Assembly: GCF_001423085.1 (NCBI RefSeq)
Contig: NZ_LMNU01000001.1
Span: 1,251,688-1,296,362 of the forward strand
DNA: 44,675 bases
Direction of reading: 5' to 3'
Origin: Methylobacterium sp. Leaf125
GTDB lineage: Bacteria; Pseudomonadota; Alphaproteobacteria; Rhizobiales; Beijerinckiaceae
The notes under the pieces were generated by a model that made no database searches, was not told where the DNA came from, and saw nothing but the letters and a program-made list of their open reading frames with translations. The position numbers and the translations under genes are program-made. How positions within the stretch are numbered: the first letter of the stretch is position 1; the number at the start of each line of letters is the position of its first letter. Of this stretch, positions 35,680 through 42,565 are shown in pieces.

Positions 35680-36006
35680 TCAGCCGGCATCTTCCCAGTA
35701 GCCCCGGACATCGGCGGCCGTGGCCGTGAGGTGGACGTGCTCGTCAACCCGCTCGACCCAGGAGAGCGGCAGCAGGTGGTGGCGACCGTGGGCCGCCGGA
35801 TCGGTCCGTGTCAGCTTGATGAGGGTGTCGCCCTCCATGTGGTCGACCGTCCCGACATGCAGTCCATCCGACGACCGCACCTCCATGTGCGGCACGATCT
35901 GCTGCGGCGCGACCTCTTCGGCCACGACCTCTTGGGCCACGACCTCCTGCGCCACGACCTCTTGCGCCACGATTTCTTGCGCCTTGATATCCGATGGCTC
36001 TGCCAT
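35680..36006 (-). CDS. DUF2171-like protein with a pentapeptide repeat
   Basis: The 108-residue protein has two parts. Residues 6-35 are a repeat of five residues (consensus AQEVV) encoded by five 15-bp units; residues 40-108 match the DUF2171 pattern (HMEVRSSDGLHVGTVDHMEGDTLIKLTRTDP, HHLLPLSWVERVDEHVHL), a PRC-barrel-like beta domain common in soil alphaproteobacteria and linked to stress responses only by association. The start at 36006 is chosen over an upstream in-frame start at 36039. No signal peptide. Function unknown. Confidence 0.8.
   Translation of the reverse strand: MAEPSDIKAQEIVAQEVVAQEVVAQEVVAEEVAPQQIVPHMEVRSSDGLHVGTVDHMEGDTLIKLTRTDPAAHGRHHLLPLSWVERVDEHVHLTATAADVRGYWEDAG
35906..35980. 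repeat. In-frame 15-bp tandem repeat (about 5 copies) in the DUF2171-like gene
   Basis: Units of consensus GCCACGACCTCTTGC occur at 35906, 35921, 35936, 35951 and 35966, each 15 bp and differing by one to three bases. On the minus strand they encode AQEVV-type pentapeptides. Copy-number change keeps the frame, so length variation between strains is expected. Confidence 0.85.
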
Positions 36007-36089
36007 GTGGCCTTTCCGCTTGGGACCCTTCTGCCTCAACGGCCCTGCGCCGCCCTGGTTCGACGCCGCGGGCGCTTCGCCACGGGGCG

Positions 36090-36902
36090 TCAGGCGGGGC
36101 GCGGGGTGAAACCGATATCCGCCGCCACCGCCCGGAGCCGTTCCGGCTCCCGCTCCTTGCGCTCCGAGTACCGGTCGACGAGGTGGTCGGCCCGCTCGCG
36201 GGTCAGGAGCGTGAACTTCACCAGCTCCTCGCAGACATCGACCACCCGGTCGTAGAGCGGACCCGGGTTCATCCGGCCGCCTTCGTCGAACTCCCGGTAC
36301 GCCATCGGCACCGAGGACTGGTTCGGAATGGTGATCATCCGCATCCAGCGCCCCAGCACCCGCAGGCCGTTGACCGCGTTGAAGGACTGCGAGCCGCCGG
36401 AGACCTGCATCACCGCCAGGGTCCGCCCCTGGGTCGGGCGCACCGAACCCTCCGACAGGGGCAGCCAGTCCACCTGGGCCTTCATCACTCCGGTCATCGC
36501 CCCGTGGCGCTCGGGGCTGACCCAGACCTGGCCCTCGGACCAGATCGAGAGGGCGCGCAACTCCTGCACCTTAGGATGGTCGGCGGTGGCATCGTCCGGC
36601 AGCGGCAGCCCGTGCGCATGGTAGATCCGCACCTCGCCGCCCATGGCTTCCAGGAGGCGCGCCGCCTCGTAGGCCAGGAAGCGGCTGAACGAGCGCTCCC
36701 GCAGGGAGCCGTAGAGGATCAGGAAGCGCGGGGCGTGGCTGAAGGTTTGCGGTACCCCGAGCGCCGCGGAGGTCGGGACCGTGAAATGCGCTTCGCTCAG
36801 GGCCGGCAGGCCGTCGGCGAAGGGCTGCCGGGGCCGCTCGTGATCGGCCTGGTCCGGAGCGATCTTGTCAAAATCGGTCTTGTCCGAATCTGTCTTGTCC
36901 AA
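36090..36902 (-). CDS. arsH: ArsH NADPH-dependent FMN reductase
   Basis: ArsH is a flavoprotein that oxidises trivalent organoarsenicals and reduces other substrates. The 270-residue product has the flavodoxin-like FMN site [24 protein letters not shown], then [22 protein letters not shown] and [31 protein letters not shown], diagnostic for ArsH. The only plausible in-frame start is TTG at 36902 (a stop codon lies upstream). The first 13 residues come from a degenerate 15-bp repeat ([12 protein letters not shown]), making an N-terminal extension of about 30 residues compared with typical ArsH. It is divergent from arsR with a 47-nt shared control region. Confidence 0.93.
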   Translation of the reverse strand: MDKTDSDKTDFDKIAPDQADHERPRQPFADGLPALSEAHFTVPTSAALGVPQTFSHAPRFLILYGSLRERSFSRFLAYEAARLLEAMGGEVRIYHAHGLPLPDDATADHPKVQELRALSIWSEGQVWVSPERHGAMTGVMKAQVDWLPLSEGSVRPTQGRTLAVMQVSGGSQSFNAVNGLRVLGRWMRMITIPNQSSVPMAYREFDEGGRMNPGPLYDRVVDVCEELVKFTLLTRERADHLVDRYSERKEREPERLRAVAADIGFTPRPA

Positions 36903-36921
36903 GGCGTCGGCATCCTCTACG

Positions 36922-36939
36922 TTTCAATGATGTTTGAAA
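36922..36939. promoter_or_regulatory. ArsR operator between arsH and arsR
   Basis: TTTCAA (36922-36927) and TTGAAA (36934-36939) form a perfect 6+6+6 inverted repeat 10 nt before the arsR start, in the only 47 nt that separate the divergent arsH and arsR genes. Its AT-rich character and position are what is expected of an ArsR-family operator controlling both directions. The regulator would be the arsR product itself. Confidence 0.7.
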
Positions 36940-36949
36940 TATTGACACC

Positions 36950-37297
36950 ATGATGGACGAGGGGCAAGCCGTCGCCGCCTTCGCGGCCCTCGGCCAGGCG
37001 CACCGCCTGCGCATCGTGCGCCGCCTCGTCACCGCCGGGCCTGAGGGCTTGGCGGCGGGCCTGCTGGCGGAGGCGGTCGGCGTCTCCGCGACCAACCTGT
37101 CGTTCCACCTCAAGGAACTGAGCCGCGCCGGCCTCGTCACGGCGCAGCGCGAAGGCCGCTCGATCCGCTACCGCGCCGCCTATCCGGACCTCTCGGCGCT
37201 GATCCAGTTCCTGATGCGCGATTGCTGCCAGGGGCGGCCCGAGGTCTGCGCCCCCGCCGTCGCCGCCCTCGCGACCTGCTGCCCGGAGCCCGCCTGA
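36950..37297 (+). CDS. arsR: ArsR-family metalloregulator
   Basis: The 115-residue repressor has a winged helix-turn-helix (about 10-78) with LLAEAVGVSATNLSFHLKELSRAGLV as the recognition region and REGRSIRYRA as the wing. The As(III)-binding cysteines are not in the classical ELCVCDL helix but in a C-terminal cluster: Cys92-Cys93, Cys100 and Cys110-Cys111, as in other alphaproteobacterial ArsR proteins. It should release the divergent arsH and arsR-arsC-arsB promoters when it binds arsenite. Its TGA overlaps the arsC ATG by one base. Start ambiguity between 36950 and 36953 (two ATGs). Confidence 0.93.
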   Translation: MMDEGQAVAAFAALGQAHRLRIVRRLVTAGPEGLAAGLLAEAVGVSATNLSFHLKELSRAGLVTAQREGRSIRYRAAYPDLSALIQFLMRDCCQGRPEVCAPAVAALATCCPEPA

Positions 37298-37722
37298 TGG
37301 ACGTCGTCATCTACCACAACCCGGCCTGCGGCACCTCCCGCAACACCCTCGGCCTGATCCGCAATGCCGGCCTCGAGCCGCACGTCGTCGAGTACCTCAA
37401 ATCGCCCCCCAGCGGCGCGCTGCTGCGCCGCCTCGCGGAGCGGGCCGGCCTCACCCTCCGCGATCTCCTGCGCGAGAAGGGCACGCCCTATGCCGAGCTC
37501 GGCCTCGACGACCCGGCCCTCGGCGACGAGCAGCTCCTCGACGCCATCGCGGCGCATCCGATCCTCCTAAACCGGCCCCTGGTGGTGACCCCCCTGGGCG
37601 TCGCCCTGTGCCGGCCCTCCGAAACCGTGCTCGCCCTGCTGCCGCCCCAGCAGGGGGCCTTCGCCAAGGAGGACGGTGCGCCGGTGGTCGATGCGCAGGG
37701 GCGGCCGGTCGCGGAGTCCTGA
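37297..37722 (+). CDS. arsC: Glutaredoxin-type arsenate reductase
   Basis: ArsC reduces arsenate to arsenite with electrons from glutathione and glutaredoxin so that ArsB can export it. The 141-residue protein belongs to the R773-type family: catalytic Cys11 in NPACGTSRNTL, and the arginine-containing block NRPLVVTPLGVALCRP that binds the oxyanion. It starts within the arsR stop (TGATG), so it is translationally coupled to the regulator. arsB follows after 109 nt containing two small hairpins (37749-37762 and 37773-37798), possibly processing or attenuation elements. Confidence 0.95.
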   Translation: MDVVIYHNPACGTSRNTLGLIRNAGLEPHVVEYLKSPPSGALLRRLAERAGLTLRDLLREKGTPYAELGLDDPALGDEQLLDAIAAHPILLNRPLVVTPLGVALCRPSETVLALLPPQQGAFAKEDGAPVVDAQGRPVAES

Positions 37723-37748
37723 CGGCGCCCGGACGCGCGATCCCGCCT

Positions 37749-37798
37749 GAGAGCAAGCTCTCGCCCACGCCCGAGATTTCACCCGCGAACAAGATCTC
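37749..37798 (+). promoter_or_regulatory. Two small hairpins in the arsC-arsB gap
   Basis: GAGAG-CAAG-CTCTC (37749-37762) is a 5-bp stem with a tetraloop, and GAGAT (37773-37777) pairs with ATCTC (37794-37798). Neither is followed by a T run, so they look more like processing or stability hairpins than terminators. Significance is uncertain. Confidence 0.3.
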
Positions 37799-37831
37799 AA
37801 GGTTTCGTCGCGACACGAACAGAAAAAGTCG

Positions 37832-39127
37832 ATGCTTGCCCTCGCCATCTTCGTCGTCACCCTGGTCCTCGTCATCGTCCAGCCGCGGGGGCTCGGGATC
37901 GGATGGAGCGCCCTCGCGGGGGCCGCCGTCGCCCTGGCCACCGGCGTGATCCAGCCCGGCGACATCCCGGTGGTCTGGCACATCGTCTGGGACGCCACCT
38001 TCACCTTCGTGGCGCTGATCGTGATCTCCCTCCTCCTCGACGGGGCGGGCTTCTTCCAGTGGGCCGCCCTGCACGTCGCCCGCTGGGGCGGCGGTCGCGG
38101 CCGCCGCCTGTTCCTCCTGGTGATCCTGCTGGGCGCCGCCATCGCGGCGGTCTTCGCCAATGACGGCGCCGCCCTGCTGCTCACCCCGATCGTGCTGGCG
38201 ATCCTGATCCGGCTCGACGTCCGCCCGGCCACCGCGATGGCCTTCATCGTCGCCTGCGGGTTCGTCGCCGATTCGACCAGCCTGCCGCTGGTCATCTCGA
38301 ATCTCGTCAACATCGTTTCGGCGAATGTCTTCGGCATTTCCTTCGGCCGCTACGCCGCCGTGATGGGGCCGGTGAACCTCGTCTCGCTGGCCGCGACCCT
38401 CGTGGTGCTGTGGCTGGTCTACCGGCGTGACCTCGACACGACCTACGCGGTATACCGTCTGGACCCGCCGCCCAGCGCCATCCGCGACATGGCCGTGTTC
38501 CGCGCGGCCTTCCCGCTCCTCGCCGTGCTGCTCGGCGCCTACTTCGTCACCGCCCCGTTCGGCGTCCCGGTCTCGGCCGTCACCGGCGCCGGCGCCCTCA
38601 TCCTGCTCGCCCTGGCCGGTCGCAGCGGGGTGATTCCCCTGCGCAAGGTCCTGGCCGGCGCCCCCTGGCAGATCGTGCTGTTCAGCCTCGGCATGTACCT
38701 CGTGGTCTACGGCCTGAAGAATGCCGGCCTCACCGAGCTCCTCGCCCAGGGCCTGGTCCGGCTCGCCCAGGCGGGCCCGGTGGTTGCCACCCTCGGCACG
38801 GGCCTCGCCGCCGCCCTTCTGTCCTCCGTCATGAACAACATGCCGAGCGTCCTGGTAGGAGCGCTGGCGATCCAGCAGGCCCCCGACCTGTCCCCCCTGA
38901 CCCGCGAATTGATGATCTACGCCAACGTCATAGGCTGCGATCTCGGGCCGAAATTCACGCCGATCGGCAGTCTCGCGACCCTGCTGTGGCTGCACGTCCT
39001 CGCCGCCAAGGGCCACCGCATCACCTGGGGCCAGTACATGACGGTGGGCCTCCTCGTGACGCCGCCGGTCCTGCTGGCGAGCCTCCTCGCCCTGGCCCTC
39101 TGGCTCCCGCATCTCGGCCCGCCGTAA
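37832..39127 (+). CDS. arsB: Arsenite efflux pump ArsB
   Basis: ArsB exports arsenite (and antimonite) across the inner membrane using the proton gradient. The 431-residue protein has about twelve membrane helices and the family blocks [57 protein letters not shown] and [23 protein letters not shown], the latter two being the paired inverted-repeat hairpins of the ArsB/IT superfamily. It is the last gene of the arsRCB unit. The ATG at 37832 has only a weak ribosome site, so coupling or leader structure may matter. Confidence 0.95.
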   Translation: MLALAIFVVTLVLVIVQPRGLGIGWSALAGAAVALATGVIQPGDIPVVWHIVWDATFTFVALIVISLLLDGAGFFQWAALHVARWGGGRGRRLFLLVILLGAAIAAVFANDGAALLLTPIVLAILIRLDVRPATAMAFIVACGFVADSTSLPLVISNLVNIVSANVFGISFGRYAAVMGPVNLVSLAATLVVLWLVYRRDLDTTYAVYRLDPPPSAIRDMAVFRAAFPLLAVLLGAYFVTAPFGVPVSAVTGAGALILLALAGRSGVIPLRKVLAGAPWQIVLFSLGMYLVVYGLKNAGLTELLAQGLVRLAQAGPVVATLGTGLAAALLSSVMNNMPSVLVGALAIQQAPDLSPLTRELMIYANVIGCDLGPKFTPIGSLATLLWLHVLAAKGHRITWGQYMTVGLLVTPPVLLASLLALALWLPHLGPP

Positions 39128-39240
39128 GCCGCCCGCGGCCTGCGCTTCGACGCGAAATCGCCCGGCGATCAACAATCGTGAATGCGCGCTCCGGTGCGAT
39201 GCCGGACCCTGTCCGCTCACCGAGGCTCCGAGGGGGTCCC

Positions 39241-39537
39241 ATGAGAGTGGCACTGGAGGAAGGGCTCGCGGCCCTGGAGCGGATCATCGCCGCGGCCGAG
39301 GAGCGCCGGATCGAGCAGATGATCCGAATCGCCGTTCTCCTCGCCGAGGAGCAGGACCCGAGTGACGCGCAGGAGTCCCTGCGGCGGACCGAACGCCTCC
39401 TCAAGATCATGCAAACACAGCGGATTCTGCTGATCGGCGTCCATCCGGCGCCCTCCGACACCGTCAGGACGCGCGAGACCTCCCCCGTGGCGGCGTCCCT
39501 CTCCGGTCCGGCGACGGCGCACGCTGCGCCGCTGTGA
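39241..39537 (+). CDS. Small helical protein of unknown function
   Basis: The 98-residue protein begins MRVALEEGLAALERIIAAAEERRIEQM and is predicted helical to about residue 65, with charged, heptad-like spacing, then an unstructured Ala/Ser/Thr/Pro tail. No signal peptide or named domain is recognised. The ATG is preceded by GAGGGGG at a good distance (9 nt), which supports the start. It lies 113 nt after arsB on the same strand but need not belong to the arsenic unit. It converges with the TonB-C gene, the two stops being 3 nt apart. Confidence 0.55.
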   Translation: MRVALEEGLAALERIIAAAEERRIEQMIRIAVLLAEEQDPSDAQESLRRTERLLKIMQTQRILLIGVHPAPSDTVRTRETSPVAASLSGPATAHAAPL

Positions 39538-39539
39538 GC

Positions 39540-39920
39540 TCATCGGTCCAGCTGGAGCGGGAAGCTGAGATCCGTGGTGCCGGCCGGGGTCAGAAGCGGC
39601 GCAGGCGGCGGGCTGAAGGGGCCGGCCGCCCGGACCAGGCCCCGTGCCCGCTCATCGAGATCCGGCAGGCCGGAACTCCGCTCGACATCCACCCGATTGA
39701 CGAAACCGTCGGCCGCGATCTGGACCCGGACCACCACCGTGCGGCGCCCGCGCTTGCGCCCGGCAGCGGCCGGAGCGCCCGTGGCCGGATCGATCTTCGC
39801 GATCACCGCCGACACCCAGCCTGTCACGTCCCGGGAGGGTCGCTCCCGTGCCTGGAGCCCCATCCCGCTCCAGAGCGTCGCGCCAACGCTGATCCAGCGG
39901 ACGACCGAGCGCAGTCTCAT
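39540..39920 (-). CDS. Secreted single-domain TonB-C protein
   Basis: The 126-residue protein has an N-terminal hydrophobic stretch (MRLRSVVRWISVGATLWSGMGLQA) that looks like a signal peptide or anchor, then a TonB C-terminal domain (about 35-126: VTGWVSAVIAKID, TVVVRVQIAADGFVNRVDVERSSGLPDLDERARGLVRAAGPFSPPP). Canonical TonB has a long Pro-rich spacer between anchor and domain, missing here, so it is unlikely to span the periplasm and energise receptors in the usual way. GGAG lies 9 nt before the ATG. Its role is open; it may be a TonB-domain accessory protein. Confidence 0.75.
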   Translation of the reverse strand: MRLRSVVRWISVGATLWSGMGLQARERPSRDVTGWVSAVIAKIDPATGAPAAAGRKRGRRTVVVRVQIAADGFVNRVDVERSSGLPDLDERARGLVRAAGPFSPPPAPLLTPAGTTDLSFPLQLDR

Positions 39921-40173
39921 CGGTGGTACTCCAGCACGCTGCCGTCGGAAGGATCGACCGGTCCGGCCCGCCGGTCGATCCACCCCGCAGCGCCGAAAAA
40001 CACAAACGGCGCAGGGCCTTGAGGCCGCTGCGCCGCTGGTTCTGGCCGCCGAGGGGGCGATGGCGGCCGCTGATGTGATGCGCCTGGATCGCCGGCGCGG
40101 ATGTGCGCCGAAACACCGCCCAATGCGAAGAAGCCGGTTGCGCCTGCCTCCAGGGAGGCTTCTCGGCCCGCCA

Positions 40174-40623
40174 TTACGGGCCCCTGGGTGTGATCGGACC
40201 GCTCCGCTTCGGGCGCGGCGGACGGTCGTCCAGCGTTGCGTGCTGCGGACTGGGGTGTCGAACCTTGGACGGGCGTCCGTCCGCGCGCCTCCGCTGATCC
40301 GCCTCGGCCCGGGATGGTGGCGTGGCACCGGGTCGGGTCCAGTGAACGGCGGAGGCTTCGTCACATCCGCGGACCAGCTTCGGCATCGCCTGCCGGTGGG
40401 CACCGGCCAGGATGTCCCGGCGCATCGCCGCCTCGTCGTCCCACCGCGGCATGGTCCAGAAGGTCCAGGCCCGATCGACCAGGATCGCCCCCATCGGAGT
40501 GCCGCCGCCTTCCGCGCCTGCCTCTCTGTGCGGACGGCTCTCTGTGCGGAGGGCATGAACGGCGAAGCCCGGCAGGAACCGAACCGACCGGATTTTGAGG
40601 CGCGTGATACCGACGAAAGGCAC
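40174..40623 (-). CDS. Small protein possibly of the DUF3291/ABM-like (ferredoxin-like barrel) type
   Basis: The N-terminal roughly 100 residues read (M)PFVGITRLKIRSVRFLPGFAVHALR...MGAILVDRAWTFWTMPRWDDEAAMRRDILAGAHRQAMPKLVRGCDEASAVHW, the layout of short antibiotic-biosynthesis-monooxygenase-like or DUF3291-type proteins (strand, helix, then W-T-x-x-x-W-x-D-E-x-A-M-R block). The remaining 45 residues are Arg/Pro/Ser-rich and not family-like, so the C-terminus may be frame-shifted or eroded. GTG 40623 is uncertain: AGGAGG lies 19 nt upstream, closer to an in-frame CTG at 40632. Enzymatic role unknown; the gene may be degenerate. Confidence 0.4.
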   Translation of the reverse strand: MPFVGITRLKIRSVRFLPGFAVHALRTESRPHREAGAEGGGTPMGAILVDRAWTFWTMPRWDDEAAMRRDILAGAHRQAMPKLVRGCDEASAVHWTRPGATPPSRAEADQRRRADGRPSKVRHPSPQHATLDDRPPRPKRSGPITPRGP

Positions 40624-40903
40624 GTCTTGCAGTCCCTGGCCACCTCCTGTGAGGGGCTCCGCAACCGCATGAGACCATCATCCGTTCGAGCCGGCGTTCG
40701 CATGCCGCACGGTCCACGCTTCAGGTTGCGAACCGATACGCTCTGCTTCGTCGCTCTCGATCCCCGCGCGCCAGCGATTAAGCTTTGACGACGTGCCAAA
40801 CGGCACCGAGTTTCGGATTGTGGGATCCTAGATCAGCGTTACTCAACAAGTCACGGCCAGCCGCCACTCGACGGAGACCGCGCAAATCTAAGTGGATTGT
40901 GCC

Positions 40904-41173
40904 ATGAATACGCGTGTTGCTTCTATTGTTGCTGCAATTGTTTTCACCGCGAGCGCGTCTGCTTCGCCCGTCCTGGCCCAGAGCGACACGGCACCGGCTG
41001 GCATCACCGCCGACGTGGCGTCCGGTGGGCATGGAGCCCGCGGCTACGACGACATCACCACCGGCTCCATCGGCTATGGCCGCCAGCCCTCCTCTGCACA
41101 GGAGGGCAATGCCGAGCAGAACAGCTTCCCCGTCTGGCAGTACGGCCGCACCTCCGGGGGGACGGCTCGGTAA
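40904..41173 (+). CDS. Small secreted protein of unknown function
   Basis: The 89-residue product has a clear signal peptide (MNTRVASIVAAIVFTASASASPVLAQ, cleavage near LAQ/SD). The mature part of about 64 residues is Gly/Ser/Tyr-rich (GGHGARGYDDITTGSIGYGR) and looks disordered; it contains DDITTGSI, a short motif seen in many small exported alphaproteobacterial proteins. No catalytic motif and no cysteine. ATG 40904 is chosen over an in-frame ATG-like start at 40892. A GC-rich hairpin 30 nt downstream may terminate it. Confidence 0.6.
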   Translation: MNTRVASIVAAIVFTASASASPVLAQSDTAPAGITADVASGGHGARGYDDITTGSIGYGRQPSSAQEGNAEQNSFPVWQYGRTSGGTAR

Positions 41174-41202
41174 AATGCGATCGCCGGACAGGAGATACCG
41201 AG

Positions 41203-41224
41203 CGGCGGGGTGAAAGCCCCGCCG
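41203..41224 (+). terminator. GC-rich hairpin, possible terminator of the small secreted gene
   Basis: CGGCGGGG (41203-41210) and CCCCGCCG (41217-41224) form a perfect 8-bp stem with the loop TGAAAG. The T run after it is poor (TTGCCTTG), so termination would be partial. Confidence 0.5.
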
Positions 41225-41282
41225 TTGCCTTGTCCAACACCGAGGTCCAGGGCGCCTTGGCCGGCCTTCGTTCAGAGGTCAT

Positions 41283-41361
41283 GGGCGGGATGGGTCGAAA
41301 CGCCCGGAACGACACCCGCCGGTGAGACCCGGCGGCAGGTGCAAACCCACCGTGAAGGCGT
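41283..41361 (+). ncRNA. Possible structured leader RNA of msrA
   Basis: A three-way-junction fold can be drawn by eye: an outer stem ACGCC (41300-41304) with GGCGT (41357-41361), an inner stem CCGCCGG (41316-41322) with CCGGCGG (41329-41335), and a small stem GGTG (41338-41341) with CACC (41348-41351). GGGCG (41283-41287) can alternatively pair with CGCCC (41301-41305), competing with the outer stem. The msrA start is 91 nt further on. It does not match a riboswitch consensus that I know, and GC-rich DNA folds easily, so this is a candidate only. Confidence 0.25.
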
Positions 41362-41452
41362 CCCGCGACATCATCGAACGGCGGCAAAAGGCGGTTCGGC
41401 TCCCTATCTATCGGGCAACGGCGTCACGCCTCGCTTCGGGAGAGATGGAACC

Positions 41453-41971
41453 ATGAGTCATGAACGTGCAGTCCTCGCCGGGGGATGCTTCTGGGGAATG
41501 CAGGACCTCATCCGTCGGCAAGAGGGCGTCGTGTCGACCCGTGTCGGCTATACGGGAGGCGACGTACCGAATGCCACCTACCCCAACCACGGTACGCATG
41601 CAGAGGCGATCGAGATCATTTTCGATCCCGAGCGGACGAGCTATCGCCGGGTGCTGGAGTTCTTTTTTCAGATCCACGATCCGACAACGTTGAATCGGCA
41701 GGGGAACGATCGCGGCCTGAGCTATCGCTCGGCGATCTACTACACCGACGACGCGCAGCGTCAGGTCGCCGAAGAGACCATTGCCGACGTCGATGCATCC
41801 GGTCTCTGGCCCGGAAAGGTCATCACGGAATTGGCCCCCGCCGGGCCGTTCTGGGAGGCTGAGCCTGAGCACCAGGACTATCTCGAGCGCCGTCCCGACG
41901 GTTACACGTGCCACTTCATCCGCCCCAATTGGCGGCTTCCTGTACGAACCGCGGCCTCGCAAAGCGCCTGA
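41453..41971 (+). CDS. msrA: Peptide methionine (S)-S-oxide reductase MsrA
   Basis: MsrA repairs oxidised methionine in proteins using thioredoxin. The 172-residue protein has the catalytic motif GGCFWG with Cys12, followed by [60 protein letters not shown] and [18 protein letters not shown], all characteristic of the family. It is the cytoplasmic type (no signal peptide). The second conserved region, [18 protein letters not shown], carries a Cys near the end (YTCHF). A gap of about 280 nt, with a possible structured leader, separates it from the upstream secreted-protein gene. Confidence 0.95.
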   Translation: MSHERAVLAGGCFWGMQDLIRRQEGVVSTRVGYTGGDVPNATYPNHGTHAEAIEIIFDPERTSYRRVLEFFFQIHDPTTLNRQGNDRGLSYRSAIYYTDDAQRQVAEETIADVDASGLWPGKVITELAPAGPFWEAEPEHQDYLERRPDGYTCHFIRPNWRLPVRTAASQSA

Positions 41972-42363
41972 GTGCCGTTCCCACGCTGCCCTGTCGGAGG
42001 TGGTTGGGTCGATTAGTGGAGTGTCTGGCCGATTGCCGGATCGGAAGGTTCTTAAGGTGCCCAGCCTGACCCGTCAGGTAAGCACCACGATCCGTGAGAT
42101 TGCGGCAGTTGCGAGCGCTCTCGTGGCGCAAGGACAGGCCAAGCTCGTCCTCAGGGTCTGAGATCGTCTCGCTGCCGCGCGGACGATCCTCTCGATCTTG
42201 GGGACGAGCGTCCCTTTGCGTTGTGGTTCGCTATCGGGTCGATCGCACCATCGATGGGAATGGCCGTGCTCGGCCAATGCTCTCATCCGAGCAGCCCCGA
42301 ACCATCACTCGGCGGTGCCGATCGACCGAGCGACGTGGTTCTGAGGCTGTTTGGAAAACGGAA
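41972..42363. other. 392-nt stretch between msrA and the att site
   Basis: No gene is supported. An open frame to the stop at 42159-42161 ends with a fairly protein-like stretch (IREIAAVASALVAQGQAKLVLRV) but has no convincing start or family, and may be a remnant. A hairpin GGGAC-GAGC-GTCCC with TTT (42201-42217) could end msrA transcription. The stretch lies outside the element and was presumably the downstream flank of the tRNA-Thr gene before integration. Confidence 0.35.
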
Positions 42364-42409
42364 TGGTGCCGCAAGAGGGATTCGAACCCCCGACCCCCTC
42401 ATTACGAAT
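42364..42409 (-). other. att site: displaced 3' part of a tRNA-Thr(CGU) gene
   Basis: On the minus strand these 46 nt run from the anticodon loop to the encoded CCA end of a tRNA: anticodon loop TTCGTAA (anticodon CGT, threonine), anticodon 3' strand TGAGG, variable region, T-arm with GGTTCGAATCC and the acceptor strand ending GCGGCACCA. The 5' half (acceptor 5' strand, D-arm) is absent: upstream sequence loses all match after the loop. This is the classic scar left by a tyrosine integrase using the tRNA 3' half as attachment core. The intact tRNA should lie at the far end of the element, to the right of this window. Confidence 0.85.
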
Positions 42410-42565
42410 AGTGTCGCACCCGGTCCATGAGGGTATCGGGAGGTATATCCGGCACCTCACAACACCCTGTTTCTGCTGATTTAATCGGGATATTATGGGA
42501 TATGTGGCGTTCGGCGGGTTTGCAGAAACCGTGCTGCCCATGTGCTGCCCACAGGGTCCTGATCG
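42410..42565. promoter_or_regulatory. Integrase leader with short direct repeats (possible arm sites)
   Basis: Between the att core and the integrase start lie two pairs of phased direct repeats: GGGATAT at 42487-42493 and 42497-42503 (10-bp period) and GTGCTGCCCA at 42531-42540 and 42542-42551 (11-bp period). They could bind the arm-binding domain of the integrase or accessory proteins such as IHF; they could also serve autoregulation. The region is less GC-rich than the chromosome around it. Confidence 0.4.

Noticed and set aside
35906..35980. CRISPR-like array suggested by regularly spaced repeats
   Set aside because: The 15-bp units are directly adjacent without spacers, lie in frame within a gene and encode a pentapeptide repeat. 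No CRISPR array or cas gene was seen anywhere in the window.
42364..42441. A functional tRNA-Thr gene at the element boundary
   Set aside because: Only the anticodon loop to the CCA end matches; the 5' acceptor strand and D-arm are absent and no pairing partner for the acceptor stem is found in the 5' direction.
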